Assembly (NCBI GenBank): GCA_963971225.1
Contig: OZ020269.1
Coordinates: forward strand, 26,155,283 to 26,219,282
Reading direction: 5' to 3'
DNA length: 64,000 nt
Source: Melieria omissa
Taxonomy: Eukaryota; Arthropoda; Insecta; Diptera; Ulidiidae
Shown here: positions 32,707-45,420 of the stretch, in pieces
How positions within the stretch are numbered: position 1 is the first letter of the stretch
Layout: the number at the start of each line of letters is the position of its first letter
Program-made: the position numbers and the translations under genes
Notes under the pieces: generated by a model
What the model saw: only the letters and a program-made list of their open reading frames with translations
Database searches by the model: none
What the model was told of the DNA's origin: nothing

Positions 32707-34162
32707 TTAAGGGGGTCTTCCGCAGTGACGGCTTCAAAAAATTTATTACATTTTCATAATCTCAACGTATTTACAATTCAAACTGTGAAAGTATTTTTCC
32801 AATATCTCGAAAATTCCGAAAGTTATGGTTGACATCCCATCGGCGCGCCGACCGCAAAATTATCTTAACCCGAAACTTAAGGGGGTCGTCTAGTGTGACG
32901 GGTCAAAAAAATCGTTTTTGTTTTTTTTCATAAATCACTTCTAAAACATGTTTAGAAGACGTGTATAAATGGATTTTTGTAAATTCGAAGCCGTTATCAA
33001 GTTGCACTTGTAAACCGGAGTAGGTATGCGGAGCGCATACCTCCAACTTCCAACTTAAAAACGCGTTTTTCTCAAAACACGTTTTTTCAAAACTGCTGCC
33101 ACGATATCTCAAAAACTATTTAACTATTAATGCTCAACTTTTTACACCATCTTGAGTACATGTCCAACTACAAATTAAGCTAAAAGAATTAAGATTGCTT
33201 CGTTACTTTTTTTTTTCTTCAATTATATGCACGTGAAAAATAGTCGAAAAACTCATATTTTTTTTATGTTTAGGCAAAAAAATACTTTTTTTTGGAATTC
33301 GAACTTTCTTTTAGCTCAATTTGCAGTTTGAAGTCTCAGGAATGAAATGGCGTTTGGTTTTTTGATTTCAGATAATCACAACGCCCAGAATCATGGCAGC
33401 AGTGGAGCAACTTTTTTTTTTTACGTCTTCCTGTTGAGTGGTGTAACTCCGATACTAATCAATAGATTGGCTTCAAATAATTATAAAACTTTGTCGATAT
33501 GTACTCAAAGAAGAAATAAAATTCAAAAGTTATTTTACTTGAACGGTTTTTTTAATAATGACTGTCAAAAAAGGCATAAAAATACGGCCTTCACACTAGA
33601 CGACCCCCTTAAATCCTCTTTTTCTCGAAACCATGTTTTTCAAACTGGTAGACATAATATCTCAAGTTCTACTAAGCCGATTTGCTTAAAATTTTAACTG
33701 AATATTCTACATACATGTCGCTATCGTACTGTCTAAAATTGTGTCTATACAATAAGTAGTTTTTTCTTAATCCAACAATTACTTTGAAAAAAAACCCCTC
33801 AAATCACATATATTTTTTAAATTTGCATAACTTTTATAAATCTCAATATTTTTACTTTTTCGTAGTTCACACGATAGCTGACGTTACACAGATTCTAAAA
33901 AAATTTTTGTTTTTTGTTTTAGACTTCCGAGACAGCTGCAATCAGGTCTACCGTTTTCCTCTGCGCAGGAAACGACTTAATTTCATCTCGCTCTGGAAGC
34001 CGTAATTTTTGTGTATGGTAACAGTAAAAATTATTTTGTAGACATGAAATATGTATAAATATATGGCAGAAAACAAAAATTGAATATCTTTTATATTTTC
34101 TGAGAAAAAAATTCTTGAAAATCTACCAGAAAAAGGCGCGTCACTACGGAAGACCCCCTTAA
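32707..34162. mobile_element. TTAA-flanked inverted-repeat element A (outer)
   Basis: TTAA (32707-32710) is followed by GGGGGTCTTCCGCAGTGACG. The right end carries the inverted copy (CGTCACTACGGAAGACC, then CCC) and TTAA at 34159-34162. Inverted ends plus TTAA resemble piggyBac-type target choice. It has no transposase frame. A second TTAA element (32881-33608) sits inside it. Confidence 0.85.
32877..33612. mobile_element. TTAA-flanked inverted-repeat element B nested in A
   Basis: TTAA (32877-32880) then GGGGGTCGTCTAGTGTGACG; the right end is the inverted GTCACACTAGACGACC-type sequence (reads TTCACACTAGACGACCCCC) and TTAA (33609-33612). The internal 728 bp has no significant coding frame. 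Its ends resemble element A (GGGGGTC) but differ afterwards. Confidence 0.88.
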
Positions 34163-35600
34163 ACAAAAATCCCGTAGCAACCGAACTCCCTCCGCGCAAG
34201 TTACGTGCGAATACTCTCACTGTCTCACTCTCACTCTCTTTATGATCCTTGATGATGCTTCTCTACCTTGTTTTGTTCTGTAACGAAGTTAACGAAAGAA
34301 ATGCTTATAGAACGAAATTATTGTGTGATTTTATATAAATAGAGAAATAGAAAAAAAAATTACAGTGTACAGTAGTAACATACAGAATGTTTTCTGTGTA
34401 TAAATCTGGGCCAGGAGAAGTTTCGAATAGAAAACCATGACAGAAGCAGCCAAATCTCTGAGATTGGTCGACAATAAAGTCTCGCAAGGGGCCAAGAGTG
34501 TAGCAGCCAGTTCATTTGTTGAGACTGTTCATCGAAACGCATCGAAAGATGCCAAGAGATTAGCCTCGTAAGATCACCCATAAGGTGAATTTTTGGTAGC
34601 TGAAGCTATGTAGAGCCATATGTGCAATAAGCAGAAGTAAATAATGTCACGTCTTGCTAAGAAGTGGTCCGAAAAAGACTTTTACGGGTGCGAGCCAAGA
34701 ATTTAATTAAGCAATTCAAGGCTTGAGGGTCTGGTCGACAGTTGAGTGATCTTAGTGCACAGTGATAGGGTGGAATGAACTCCAACTGTAGGCAGACTAG
34801 CGCAGCCTTAAAGGAGCCAATTAAAAGCAAAGCTAGAAGAGTTCTTGGTCTTGATGATCGAGGGGCTCTTAGATGGCTGGCTTCTGATTGACTGGCTGAC
34901 TGAGAGAACACGGTAAGAGGCCAGTTGGCTTGTTTAAGCTCTTCTCGACTGAGTTACCTGCAGACTTCTTTTCCGAAGATGTTCGCGAGTGTTCGGCTTT
35001 ATAAAAAATTAGAGTAGACAAATTTGATAGAAACGAGTTATGAACCATCAGTCCCACAAATCTATTAGTTATAATGATAAGGAGTGACTTCAATCATTAC
35101 GAAAGACCTCCGGGTTACTAGTCGTGACCTTTGTGGGGACAAAAAGAGATTCAATGTGTGATCAGATTCGACAAATCCCCAAACAGACAAATCTCCAGAA
35201 AAAAATTCGAGATGTCGGTTAATACGACACTGTCAGATTCTATGAAAATCCTCCGTGATAAAAAACTGCTACGATTTTTTAAATGTGGGTTAAAAAACGG
35301 TTGTTAAATGTGAAGAATTTCAGAAAGTGAGTTTTTCAGTCATAATTGCTTCTCAACATCTTTCAATATCATTGTAGAAATGTTAATATAACATTTAAGT
35401 CTTTAAAAAATGCACAAAATTTCAAAGTGAGCTAAATCTAAAAAAAAAACCTAAAACTACATCTAAAAAAGGTGTCAATTTATTTTAGGCCCAATTTTGG
35501 CTTCAATAGATTTCTGTGCTCACTGCACAGAACTTTATGTATTACTTTTTCTACTTTTCTATTTTAATTTTTTTCAAAAAATTTTTCATAAATTCCCATA
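34163..35600. other. Unrecognised intergenic DNA
   Basis: No gene or inverted-repeat element found. The short minus-strand frames near 34360-34911 lack recognisable motifs; parts may be old LINE debris but I cannot show this. Confidence 0.35.
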
Positions 35601-36600
35601 TTTTGTTGTAGTAATGAATTGAACATTCGGTTCAATCTCTTCGCTTGTTTTGAGTTTTCCAACTAAAATGAATCGAAAGTTCTTTGATGCATTTCAAGCG
35701 CCACTGTCGACCTTCCATCGAAAACGCTTCAGTGTGCCGCATAAACTTTACAAACGCTCGCACTTTACTGGCGCTGCAGCCGAATTCGTGAGTGCAACTT
35801 CCACAGAAGATGCACTCGAAGCGAAGATGCAACGCAGTGACGCTGAAGTGGCACCGGCCGCACAGTATTTGGCCTGAGAACCAAAATGCGCCAAGCGCCT
35901 AAATAAAAAACGCAACACGGCAAGAATAACAAAAACAAACACCAAGTAAACGGCAAACATTTTCAGTAGAATTAAAAATGCTCGCTTGTTGTTATGTAGT
36001 TGTTGTTATTGTTGCTTTTGTTTGGCATTGCCTGGCGCTAAGCTAAGCAAATATAAATATTTGTTGGTTAGTTGCAGCGGCGGCGGCGCATGTTTTAGAA
36101 TACAGCAGCAGCAGCATTTTAGGCGCCTTCGCCTGTAGCTGTGCCTGCAGTTGTCTATCGGGGTATTTGCGCCTCTAAACAGGTGCTAATTCAACTCTTT
36201 CAACTCTTTTAAGCGCTCACGAATAACCAAACACAACATGAAACCGATCAGCCGCTAATCGTGCTGCACCTAAGTCAATATGTGTTTGTGTTGTTTTTGT
36301 TGTAACTAAACACATAAACACATATTTGCAGATGAATTTGTGATGTAATATTGATTTTTTGTTGTTCCTCCTTTTGACTTTGACGTCATGGCGTTCGGGT
36401 CTTGTGTCACTGTTTACTTGATTTGCTAAGCGCTGCTAACTGCTATCAATGAGCTGCTAATTGCCACACACACACACACACAGATACAGACACATGGACA
36501 CACAATCACAGTTAAGCGTTCGATTGTAAAGAAGCAGTAATGATTAACTATTGCTTGCATATATCTTCGATATTTATATTCATAAAGTTATTTATCCTGA
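35601..36600. other. Transposon-free GC-richer island
   Basis: Unique sequence with GCAGCAGC and CA microsatellites (CA near 36467-36483). The short frames at 35632-35960 on both strands overlap one another and have no domain. Candidate regulatory DNA by composition only. Confidence 0.4.
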
Positions 36601-37541
36601 CGAACACTGATAGAAAGAAAATATTCAACACGTGTTTTTCAATTGTTTTCCAATCCAATTCTGCCGGGCTCAACAAAAATTAAAGTATAGCGATTTCAAC
36701 GACTTAAAAAAGAATTCGAATAATTCATTTTCTCTCTGAAATCAAATGAAAATATGATGGGACCAATAACACTGTACAACAACAACAAAAAACAAAAACC
36801 TTAAAAAACCAAGTTCTGACGACGAACTCCGGTAGAGGGGCCAAAAACAAAAATATAGATGCGTCGGTGTTTTAAAAGTTCACGTCTGAATTTTTTTTAG
36901 GGAGAGCCACACCTTTTCCTACTTTCCACATTCTTATTTCGAATTGGCATACGAAAACCATGTTATCTTACATTTTAGTTATGTAATGTGTTCACCAATT
37001 TTATGTAAAACTAGCAATAAGCCCAAAAAATCAAGTTCATTTTAACCCTTTGTGGATACCGGCAGATTTTTATAAAAAAAACTAATTATTTCTCAGTTGA
37101 AGTGCTTTTACCACATTTGTAGTCAATTGGCGCATTAAGCCATGTTTTCCCATACAAACTCTTAACCCATCGTTGATCCCATTAAATTTTGATTTTTCAC
37201 TAAGTTTGAAGGCAAAAGGCCCAAAAAATCTTGTTTCTCCATATAAAATTTCAACCCATTGTTGACCCCGTCATATTTAGATTTTCAAAAAAATTTGAAA
37301 AAAGTGTAAAATTATTTCTCACTAAGAATACTTTTACCAAGTTTAAAGTCAATGGGCCAATTAATTCATGTTTTTTCACAGTTTCTCCATACACACAGTT
37401 TCCATTTTACTTTGGAGAAAAATCAAAAACACGTATCTAATTTTTTCTCACTGAGAATATTTTCACCAAGTTTGAAGTCAAAAGGGCTTAAAAAATCATA
37501 TTATTTCATACAAACTACGTATTAACCCTTGGTTTAACCCC

Positions 37542-39010
37542 TTAAGGGGAGGTTCTCCTCTTTTTTTTTTCAAAAAATCAATTTTTTTTTTTTTGATGAA
37601 ATGAAAGGTATGAATGTCGAGAATATGTGTGCAAAAGGATTTTTCGATCCGCAGCATATTTATCGCATAGGAGCGTCTCTGATGCGTCGAACTTTCGCGC
37701 GCGGAGGAACGCTCTGGTGCTATTTTACTGCGCGGCCAAAGACTTTAAACGCGTTTATCTCAAAACCATTTTTTTCATCCTAACGTCAAGCGTAACTCAT
37801 GATCTACTTATCCGAGTTACTTCATCTATAGCATTTCTTAAAGGGTATGATTTTTTATATGACTTCTAAAACAAATATAAACAAATGTGTAATAATAGTC
37901 TTTTAACAAAAGAAAAGTCGAAAAAAAGATGGTAAAAATTGAACTTTTTCTATGATTATGCATAAATTAGATGATTTTTTATAAAAATTATTCAAAAATA
38001 GGTATAAGTCATAGGGAATTTAAGGGGCCCGAACACTGTAAACTGCGATTTTTCATATGTTTTTTATTTTATTTATTAAAAAAAAACGGACGTTCCGATT
38101 TACATGAAACTTTACACATATCTTAATAAATGTTCAGATTATCGATTTTTTTTTTTTTTTGGCGGCCATGTTTGTATTCTGTAGCTGATCCAAAATGTCG
38201 TCTCTTTAAAATGACCCTTGTCGCGTTGACAGCAAATCAGCATAACGGAGCCTCCTAGAGCAAAAAACAAAAAAGATTCTTGAAATATACATTACTGGCT
38301 ACTGTTTGACGTAGGGGATTTTAAAAATATTGATTAGAAAAAAAATGGCGGCTGTTTGAAGAAAAAGTTTTTTTTTTCGCGTAAAATTTTGCACTAAATT
38401 ATTTATAAAAAAAAAAGTTTGGCATATATCGAAAAACGGCTACGTCGAGCAGAAGCGACACTATTCCCGAATAGAATGCAATTTGAATCAGGTCGATCGG
38501 ATAAAAACTTTTTCAGTTATGCTGTCAACGCGGTCAAAAAACATGGTTTCGAGATAATCGCGTTTTAAGTTTTGAAAGGGGCAAATCGAATTAAAAAAGG
38601 TAGTAAAAAAGGTAATCTAAACATTTATTAACATATGTGTAAAGTTTCATGTAAATCGGAACGTCCGTTTTTTTTTAATAAATAAAATAAAAAACATATG
38701 AAAAATCGCAGTTTACAGTGTTCGGGCCCCTTAATATTCTTTACTATAAAAAAAATTTTTGATTTCAGTTCACTACAAGTGGCTACAGCCTTGACGTTTC
38801 CGAACAATGTCTCGCTTGCAGAGGTTGACAAGACCCGCCATTTTTGGGCCGCCATATTGGATTTTGTAAAAAAAAATTTTTTTCTTGTATTTTAGAAAGA
38901 TGGCTTAATAAATCATCAAAACCGTCTATTCGTGAGTCGTTTCATTATCCGACAGTAAATGAAAGAATTTCGCTTTATTTTCGGCCGAAAAGAGGAGAAC
39001 CTCCCCTTAA
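37542..39010. mobile_element. TTAA-flanked inverted-repeat element C
   Basis: TTAA (37542-37545) then GGGGAGGTTCTCCTCTTTT; the right end is its exact reverse complement followed by TTAA (39007-39010). The target is the TTAATGTTTTGATT part of the host tandem unit. Contains nested element D. No transposase frame is visible. Confidence 0.9.
38020..38734. mobile_element. TTAA-flanked element D with ~110-bp inverted ends, nested in C
   Basis: TTAA (38020-38023) then GGGGCCCGAACACTGTAAAC. The inverted copy at the right ends at 38730, before TTAA (38731-38734). The arms match closely for roughly 110 bases (38024 to about 38137, and about 38616 to 38730), much longer than in neighbouring elements. 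The short central part has no coding frame. Confidence 0.9.
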
Positions 39011-39232
39011 TGTTTTGATTTAAAAAAAATTGAGAAACACGTGTCAATTTATATTTGATTTTTTGCCAACTTTAAAGTCAGTAAGTCCATCGGTTTTTTC
39101 TGTATACGAAGTGTTAAGACCCTTGGTTCAACCTGTTAAATTTTGATTTTCAAAAAAATTAAAATAGAAAAAAATCAATAGACCCATTAAATCAAGTTTC
39201 ATCATAGAACACCTTAACTCATGATTTGCCCT

Positions 39233-40163
39233 TTAAGGGGTTACGCCACTGTAAAATTAAAAAAAATCGTTTTTTTTTTTATTGGCTTAAAAAATAGTTT
39301 GAACCCTATAGAATAAGAAACAAAACGTTTTATGCATAAAATAAAAAAATTTTATGCGAAATACGAGGTTACCGCCAAGCGCGTATGCCGAAGCGGGTGT
39401 ATGCGACGTTCTCGCTTCCGCGAACTTTTCCGCTTTGAGCGATGCGGCGAAAGAGGCGCGCTCGCTCAATAAATCAGTCAGGAAGGAGGCGAATGAGGCA
39501 TTTTTGAACCTTGAAGGCCAGCTCTATGGTCCTGGCATTGCCGACTAATGGTAAACAATTTTTGCATCTCGAATTTTTCAGTTATCCCCATAGAAAACCA
39601 TCCCCAAAACTTTGAACGCGTTTTTCTCGAAACACGATTTTTCCAAATGGCACGCGGCACAACTCGAACAATTTTCAATATTTTGACTTAAAATTTTGAC
39701 TGGATCTTAACAATAACATTATCTAGAGAAGATCGTGTGGAATTTTTGATAACTCGATTTTTTTATTTTTAATTAACAATAGACATGTCATTTTTTACCT
39801 CAAAAATCCAAAAATTTTTTGAAACTCCCGCCAAAATTTTAAAAATCAATATTTTTAAAAATCCACCCGATCTTCTCTAGCAAAAAGCCTCTAGATTAAC
39901 AGGAATTTTTTATTTTGTCGCAGATTCAAAATTGTACCTTCAGTGCTGCGTGCCGTGAAGCCCTGCAGGGAAAACATAGCCTAGGAGGATGCAGTGGAGC
40001 CCCCTATATGTTGATATTGCTGTGTCAAAAAATTCCAAAATAAAGTCTAATATGTGTCCAATAACACCTGTGAATAACTTCTTCTACAAACTTTTTGAAA
40101 GCGATGAAAAAAAATCACAAAAAACCCTATTTTTTGAGCGGTTACAGTGGCGTAACCCCTTAA
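39233..40163. mobile_element. TTAA-flanked inverted-repeat element E
   Basis: TTAA (39233-39236) then GGGGTTACGCCACTGTAA, with the exact inverse GTTACAGTGGCGTAACCCC before TTAA (40160-40163). About 920 bp inside, with no transposase frame. The 64-aa frame at 39354-39548 is chance. Confidence 0.88.
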
Positions 40164-40230
40164 GACCCCGAATTCAATAAAATCCCGTCCTAGCGGAGAT
40201 TCACTTTTCAAGAAAAAATTTAATCAGTCC

Positions 40231-41500
40231 GTCAGTCAGTCAGGACAAACAGTTATATGTTTATAGATGGTACAGTTAAAATTTTTGTGAAGCATTTTAA
40301 CTCTCTAGGTCTCATGTGTATGGGTCAATTGGACCCTTTTTTTCGAAAATGTCAAAAATGTCTTTTCAAACAGGACTTCTTAAGAACACAATGTACAACA
40401 AATATATTTGCCATAAAATTCTACATTAGTTCTTTGAATACACCAAAGCTCAAAATTTCACCTGGCGCTTGAAATAAGTCAAAACTGAAAACTTATTAAA
40501 AATTTTTATTTTTTAAATAATTAAAACTACTTGAAACTTGAATATTAAAAGATCTTGATTTGACTTTTGAGAATGAAAATGGAAATTTTTAAGGTTAAGA
40601 GTTTGAATCTTATCAATCTGGGTATATCTTGAGTTCGAAAAGGTTGGTGTAATGGTGTCTTTCGCCTCTGTGCCATGATGTCGTTTCTGTTGGGATTGGG
40701 ACATTATTTTCCTCAGTAATTTTCTTCAGTTTATAAGACAATTGTTGGAAAATTCCCTCTTTAAAAACTTCATTTGCGACGTTTACAATCTACCGGAATC
40801 AACTCAATGCTACAATTTAAAAGGCCAGTCCTCTGTTCGATGGCTTGTAAAATGAATTTAATACCAAATTTAAGTCTCTGCTTTGAAGATTTTACAGTTA
40901 TTTAACTATCAGGTTTTTTTGATCTATAGAAATTATTGTTAGTAATTTATAAATGCTGGTTTGACTTTTTCGTAATACAGAAACTTGTGTAACGACACTT
41001 GAACTTCAGCAATTCCGTCTGATTTATGTGCTCAACAAACCCCTTGAAAAGAAATCCTCACACATTTTCCATAATCGCGAAACAAATGGTCAAAGTTAGG
41101 CTTTTATGCCGCTGAAGTACTGGTACGCTTTGAGCAAGTTAGCAATATTTGACAAACCAAGAGGTCCTGGGTTCAAAACTCAACTTAATTGCGTAATCAT
41201 AATTGTGGGTGAATGATGAATGCAAACATCCCATAAGGATTCTTGCGCATTTTATAATGAATACAGAAATCCTTAGTGTTTATCGCACCTATTCAGCAAC
41301 TAGTTCTGTCAAATAAAAGTATGAATTACATCTAAAAGGCTTCCCGAAGATTGCATCTCCTCCGACTTACTGATTGACCTACAATCGTAAAAATACTGCA
41401 CCCATAACCTTTAGTTTAGTGAGATAATGATACCAACTAAACTATGGGCTTGGTCGGCATTACTAGTAACCAAATACCATTGGAAAATGTTATTACTTAC
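40231..41500. other. Unrecognised intergenic DNA
   Basis: No gene found. One tRNA-like SINE-type segment lies at about 41105-41185 (listed separately). Confidence 0.35.
41105..41185 (+). repeat. tRNA-derived SINE-like segment
   Basis: TGCCGCTGAAGTACTGGTAC is followed about 50 bases later by CCAAGAGGTCCTGGGTTCAA, a near-match to a Pol III B box. The same CCAGAGGTC-GGGTTCGA block is found at about 55720 and, inverted, at about 52940. A full cloverleaf is not supported. Confidence 0.4.
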
Positions 41501-42710
41501 TCTCCCATGTCATTAAAGTCCTGCGCAAAAAATTAAAAAAAAATAAAAGAAATCATTATTATCACTTCAGTCATAAATGCACTGAAAAAGTGAATGTAAC
41601 TTCAACCAATCAATTTTCTGTTTTTACGACAAATTCTAAAATGATGACACACAGCCCACACGCAAACTGCGACTGTGACTTTGCGGCTTCAACTTCAACT
41701 TCCACTCCCACACGCGTTGCGCATGCGCAAACGTTTTGCTTGGAATAGGGGCTAACAAAATATTTATTGCGCGCCGCTATGTCGTCAACGCCAATCGGAA
41801 ATGCCTTTTCAGTCATGTCTAAGATGCAGCCGACAGTGGACGTAGTTCACAAATGAAGAAATCCTTTGGCATTTGTTTCGAATTGAGGCATTTCAACTTG
41901 GACTTGATTTCACTGCACGTTCTATGGGAGCAGTGGCGTGATAGTGAAAGAAATTTCAACTTCTTAGGCCAATGGTTCTGTAATAAATAAGAAAAAAAGT
42001 AAATGAAAGGCTTGTTGAGAGACCCCGAAATGTTGCAAGTACTCGAATTGATATTCCACGACAGACGGCGGCGTGTGAAGGCACCGCGGCACCAAATTCG
42101 GCAGCAGTTCAATGCGACTTTGTATGCGCTTATTTGTTTGTGTGTGTGTGGGCCATGTGGTAAATGACGTCAACAACAATTATGAAACAAATTATGAACA
42201 AGGAACAATAAATAAATACATAAAATCAAGCAGCAACAACAACGCAAACAGCCAAGCAACTGCCAAGCTGGGCCAAGTTAAGGTTGGAGTCACAGACGCA
42301 GACGCAGCCGCGCATGCGCTACCAACTCGGCCGCCTTGCAAGCGCTGCAGCCGCCTTGCGTTGCGTGCGCCGTTGACTAGCGGCAAGTTGTCGCGCAGTG
42401 ACGCTCGTGTTGTGTGGGTTCAGGAAAATGAACGTTAAATCACAGCGCTGGGAAAGGAGCCTATCGCACCGTCACAACGCCGCAGCCGCTTGTCAAACAT
42501 AACCGGATATCATTACTCGTTTCGTTGGCGTTTTTTTCTTAATGATTTATTTTCGTATTTCAAATTTCCAATTGTCGTTATTGGCGCATCGGATGCGTGT
42601 AATAAAACAATTAGATATAAAAAGTAAACATTTTCAATTGTCTGGTCCACGGCATTGCACAGTGGGCGTTAGTAGGTGTTGCACTGAGTGAGTTTAGGGA
42701 GATTATTTTT
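41501..42710. other. Transposon-free GC-rich island
   Basis: GC-rich, unique DNA, including a strongly GC-rich part at 42290-42420. Overlapping frames on both strands (for example 42112-42438) show only low-complexity composition. Candidate regulatory DNA; no gene is called. Confidence 0.4.
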
Positions 42711-43141
42711 GATTTTTTAAAACCCCTTTTTTGATTGAGCTTGTAATACAAATGACGAGTTTCAAGGCCAACTGAACAAGCCGTGGAACATCAATGTCGC
42801 TGCAGTAACGAATGGAGTGAATATATTTTACAATACTTTCGGAAATAGTTTATCATATACAAAAGTACTTTAAGCCCGAATAAAAGTACTTAATAAATTA
42901 ATTAACAATACATAACCAAATTTCTAAAATTCCTTAAAATTTGCTTAAACAATAACTTTACAATATCATTGCAACATTAGTTTTTTTAAACGCATTAATA
43001 TTTTTTTTTCATTTTATTTACAAATTATTTTTTTGTATAAAAAGTACTTACGTTAAAATGCTATTAAAATAATAAACAAAAATACAAAAAATATTTCATA
43101 TATTATAAAATTTCCTGCTTTGCTTTTTATTCTGTGTATTA
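42711..43141. other. AT-rich DNA
   Basis: A/T-rich with no recognisable feature, ending at the TTAA target of the next element. Confidence 0.4.
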
Positions 43142-44020
43142 TTAACCCTTCTGTCAATACAAAAAATGTACACCTTTCATCAATACGAAGGTACCCGGGT
43201 ACCTTCATACAATTTGTATGGGGAAAGTGAAAATAATAGCGTACAAGTTTTAAAAATCTATGTTAGATTTGAAAACAAAGTATTATTTATTGCTAATTCA
43301 AGTTAAAAGCATTAAAACTTATTAATAGTGCAATAATGTCAGCATTTTCTTGATTTGCGTTTTTGCTTACAATGATCGGAATAGATATAATACGAGTCAT
43401 AGGCTTTTGTCCGGCGGAGTCTCGTTTTGTTCCTCTTGACGTCTGCAGAAACCAACATAAATAAGGGCATCTGTGCTCCGAAAACTCCTTCAAACCCGTA
43501 TTTAATGTCCAAATTGTGATAACAAGGGCGTTATTTTGCCTTTTCTGAATTTTCGGCATCAGCGGCGCACACAGGACTTCATTTTAAGAGGCGTTCTGCA
43601 TACAACTTCTGACCCCAATATCATATGAAATCAATGCGTCCACGAATACCCCCTGCGTAACTTTCTCAAGATATTCTCCACGGCGTCTGACTTTTTTGTG
43701 GTATCTAATTTATGTTTACTCCGAGCTGCTATCAAGCTGCAAAAATTGAGCATATTAGCTACCACTAGCCACCTTTTCGTTCCATGATTACCTTTGTACT
43801 AGGCACCCGGGTACCATCGTATAGAACAAAGGGGTAGTGTTCAAAAATCATTTCTAAAAGTTATCTAGAAAAATATTTCTTTCTATATAAGATCTCTAAT
43901 AGATAGTAAATTGATTTTTAGGAAGATACTAAAAATATCAGCATAGCTTTCTTTTGCCGAAAGTAGAATATTTTTACCTTAAAAATGCAAAAGGTATCCA
44001 GGTACCTTCAGAAGGGTTAA
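43142..44020. mobile_element. TTAA-flanked piggyBac-like MITE (CCCTTCTG ends)
   Basis: TTAA (43142-43145) then CCCTTCTG; the right end is CAGAAGGG then TTAA (44017-44020). CCC-type ends at TTAA are the piggyBac hallmark. A perfect 20-bp palindrome centred on CCCGGG lies at 43187-43206, and related GGTACC words lie near 43806 and 43993. The interior (871 bp) has no intact transposase; a minus-strand 88-aa frame at 43293-43559 may be a degraded piece of one, but I cannot confirm it. Confidence 0.85.
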
Positions 44021-44059
44021 ACAAAAATTATTAGAAAACTCTGCCCTGACAACATTATT

Positions 44060-44350
44060 TTCTTCTTCTTCTGGACTGGCACGACAGCCCGATTACGAGA
44101 CTAAGGCCTAGCTTCCCGCAACCAACCGTGTTGTGTGTGCGAATGGTTTTACAAGATTGGAAGGGACCTAAAGTTTTATGCCGATTCCGAACGGCGAGTT
44201 GGGAGCTTTTTCAGAAGCAATATTTTACTCTCAGAGGTTTGCCATTTCCTGCTGAGAGGACAGCCGCCGAAAAAAAAAATTTTGTTTTTCTTTTTTTCGG
44301 TGTTAACGCAACGGAGTCTTGAACCTGGGTTCGAGCGTCGCATTTGACTC
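44060..44350 (+). repeat. SINE/LINE-tail-like interspersed repeat
   Basis: Begins with CTTCTTCTTCTTCTGG and CACGACAGCCCG, continues with GGACCTAAAGTTTTATGCCG and CCGAACGGCGAG, and ends near a B-box-like CTGGGTTCGAGCGTCG. The GGACCTAAAGT..CCGAACGGCG block recurs diverged at about 52800-52840. Likely an interspersed retroposon; family not named. Confidence 0.45.
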
Positions 44351-44486
44351 GCGCAATATTTTCATTACTTTCAATGTGGAAGTAATTTTCATATAAGCAT
44401 TAAGTTTTTATTTATTTATTGTACGACAAAATTGGTTTTTATTCTAAAAAAGCTTTTTTTGCATACAGAAAATTATTCTTGAAATA

Positions 44487-44519
<33 letters not shown>

Positions 44520-45420
44520 AATTTAAAAAAATTTTAATTTTTTTTTTTAACAATATAACATTGATTTTTTTTTAATAAATAAAATTAACGTTGAATTTTA
44601 CGTTAACATTTTTTCATCATTATTACTTACAAAATTATAGGTTTTGATAAAAGCTTAAAAAAAATATTAAAAAAAAATTTTTAATTGCAAGCATTATTTT
44701 TTTGAGTATTTTTGAAGCAATTTTTTTTTTTAAAACAAAACCAAAAAAAATTTTTCTACAAATAACAAAGTAAAAATATTAAAATTAAGACATTTCTGTA
44801 TGTTTCATAAAGACAAAGTACAACAATTTTTCTAAAAAGGAAATACATTTGTTTATAAAGAGAAGCATAAAAATTTGTGTATATCATAAAAACAAAATGA
44901 AAAAAATAGAATGTTTTTGTTTTTTATAAATACGAAATACAAAAATGTTTTACGCATTAAATAAAAAATTCCAATCCCAACACTTTTGTTTATTTTTTTA
45001 TAAAAATTAATAAAACGCAAATTTCAGTATTTTTACAGACTACAATTACAACTAAAATTTTTACAAAAATGGTTTTGAACAAAAAACACATTTTTTTTTT
45101 ATATCTAAATTCTTATAAATATTTGCTTATTAAAGAATTATTTGTACGATTTTAGTAAAACAAAACGAAAAATAAAAAAAAAATAAATGATTAAATGAAA
45201 AATATAAAATTAAAAAATATTAATTACGAAAAATTCGTTAATCTTGAGCAAAATGCTTAAAAATATGCGAAAGTACTTTTTTTAATTTAAGAACCAAAAA
45301 TTATTTTTTTTAGTCACAAAAACTATTTATTCAATACAACTTTATTTAAAAAAGTATATAATAAGTAATAAAAAGTATATAATAATAATTAAAAATAAGT
45401 GTTTGTTTTTAAATTTTGTG
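44351..45420. other. AT-rich low-complexity DNA
   Basis: Very A/T-rich with long A and T runs; no gene or inverted ends seen. Confidence 0.55.

Larger units (their letters stand above)
37030..40230. repeat. Degenerate tandem array interrupted by TTAA elements
   Basis: Units of roughly 90-135 bases recur at 37030-37541 and 39011-39232. The repeating words are AACCCATTGTTGACCC, TTAAATTTTGATTTT, TTTCTCACTGAGAAT, CTTTTACCAAGTTT and GTCAATGGGCC. Two large TTAA-flanked elements (37542-39010 and 39233-40163) split the array. The unit itself contains a TTAA (in GTTAAATTTTGATTTT). Confidence 0.7.

Noticed and set aside
42112..42438. 108-aa + strand ORF in a GC-rich island
   Set aside because: Low-complexity composition without a domain; better seen as non-coding island.
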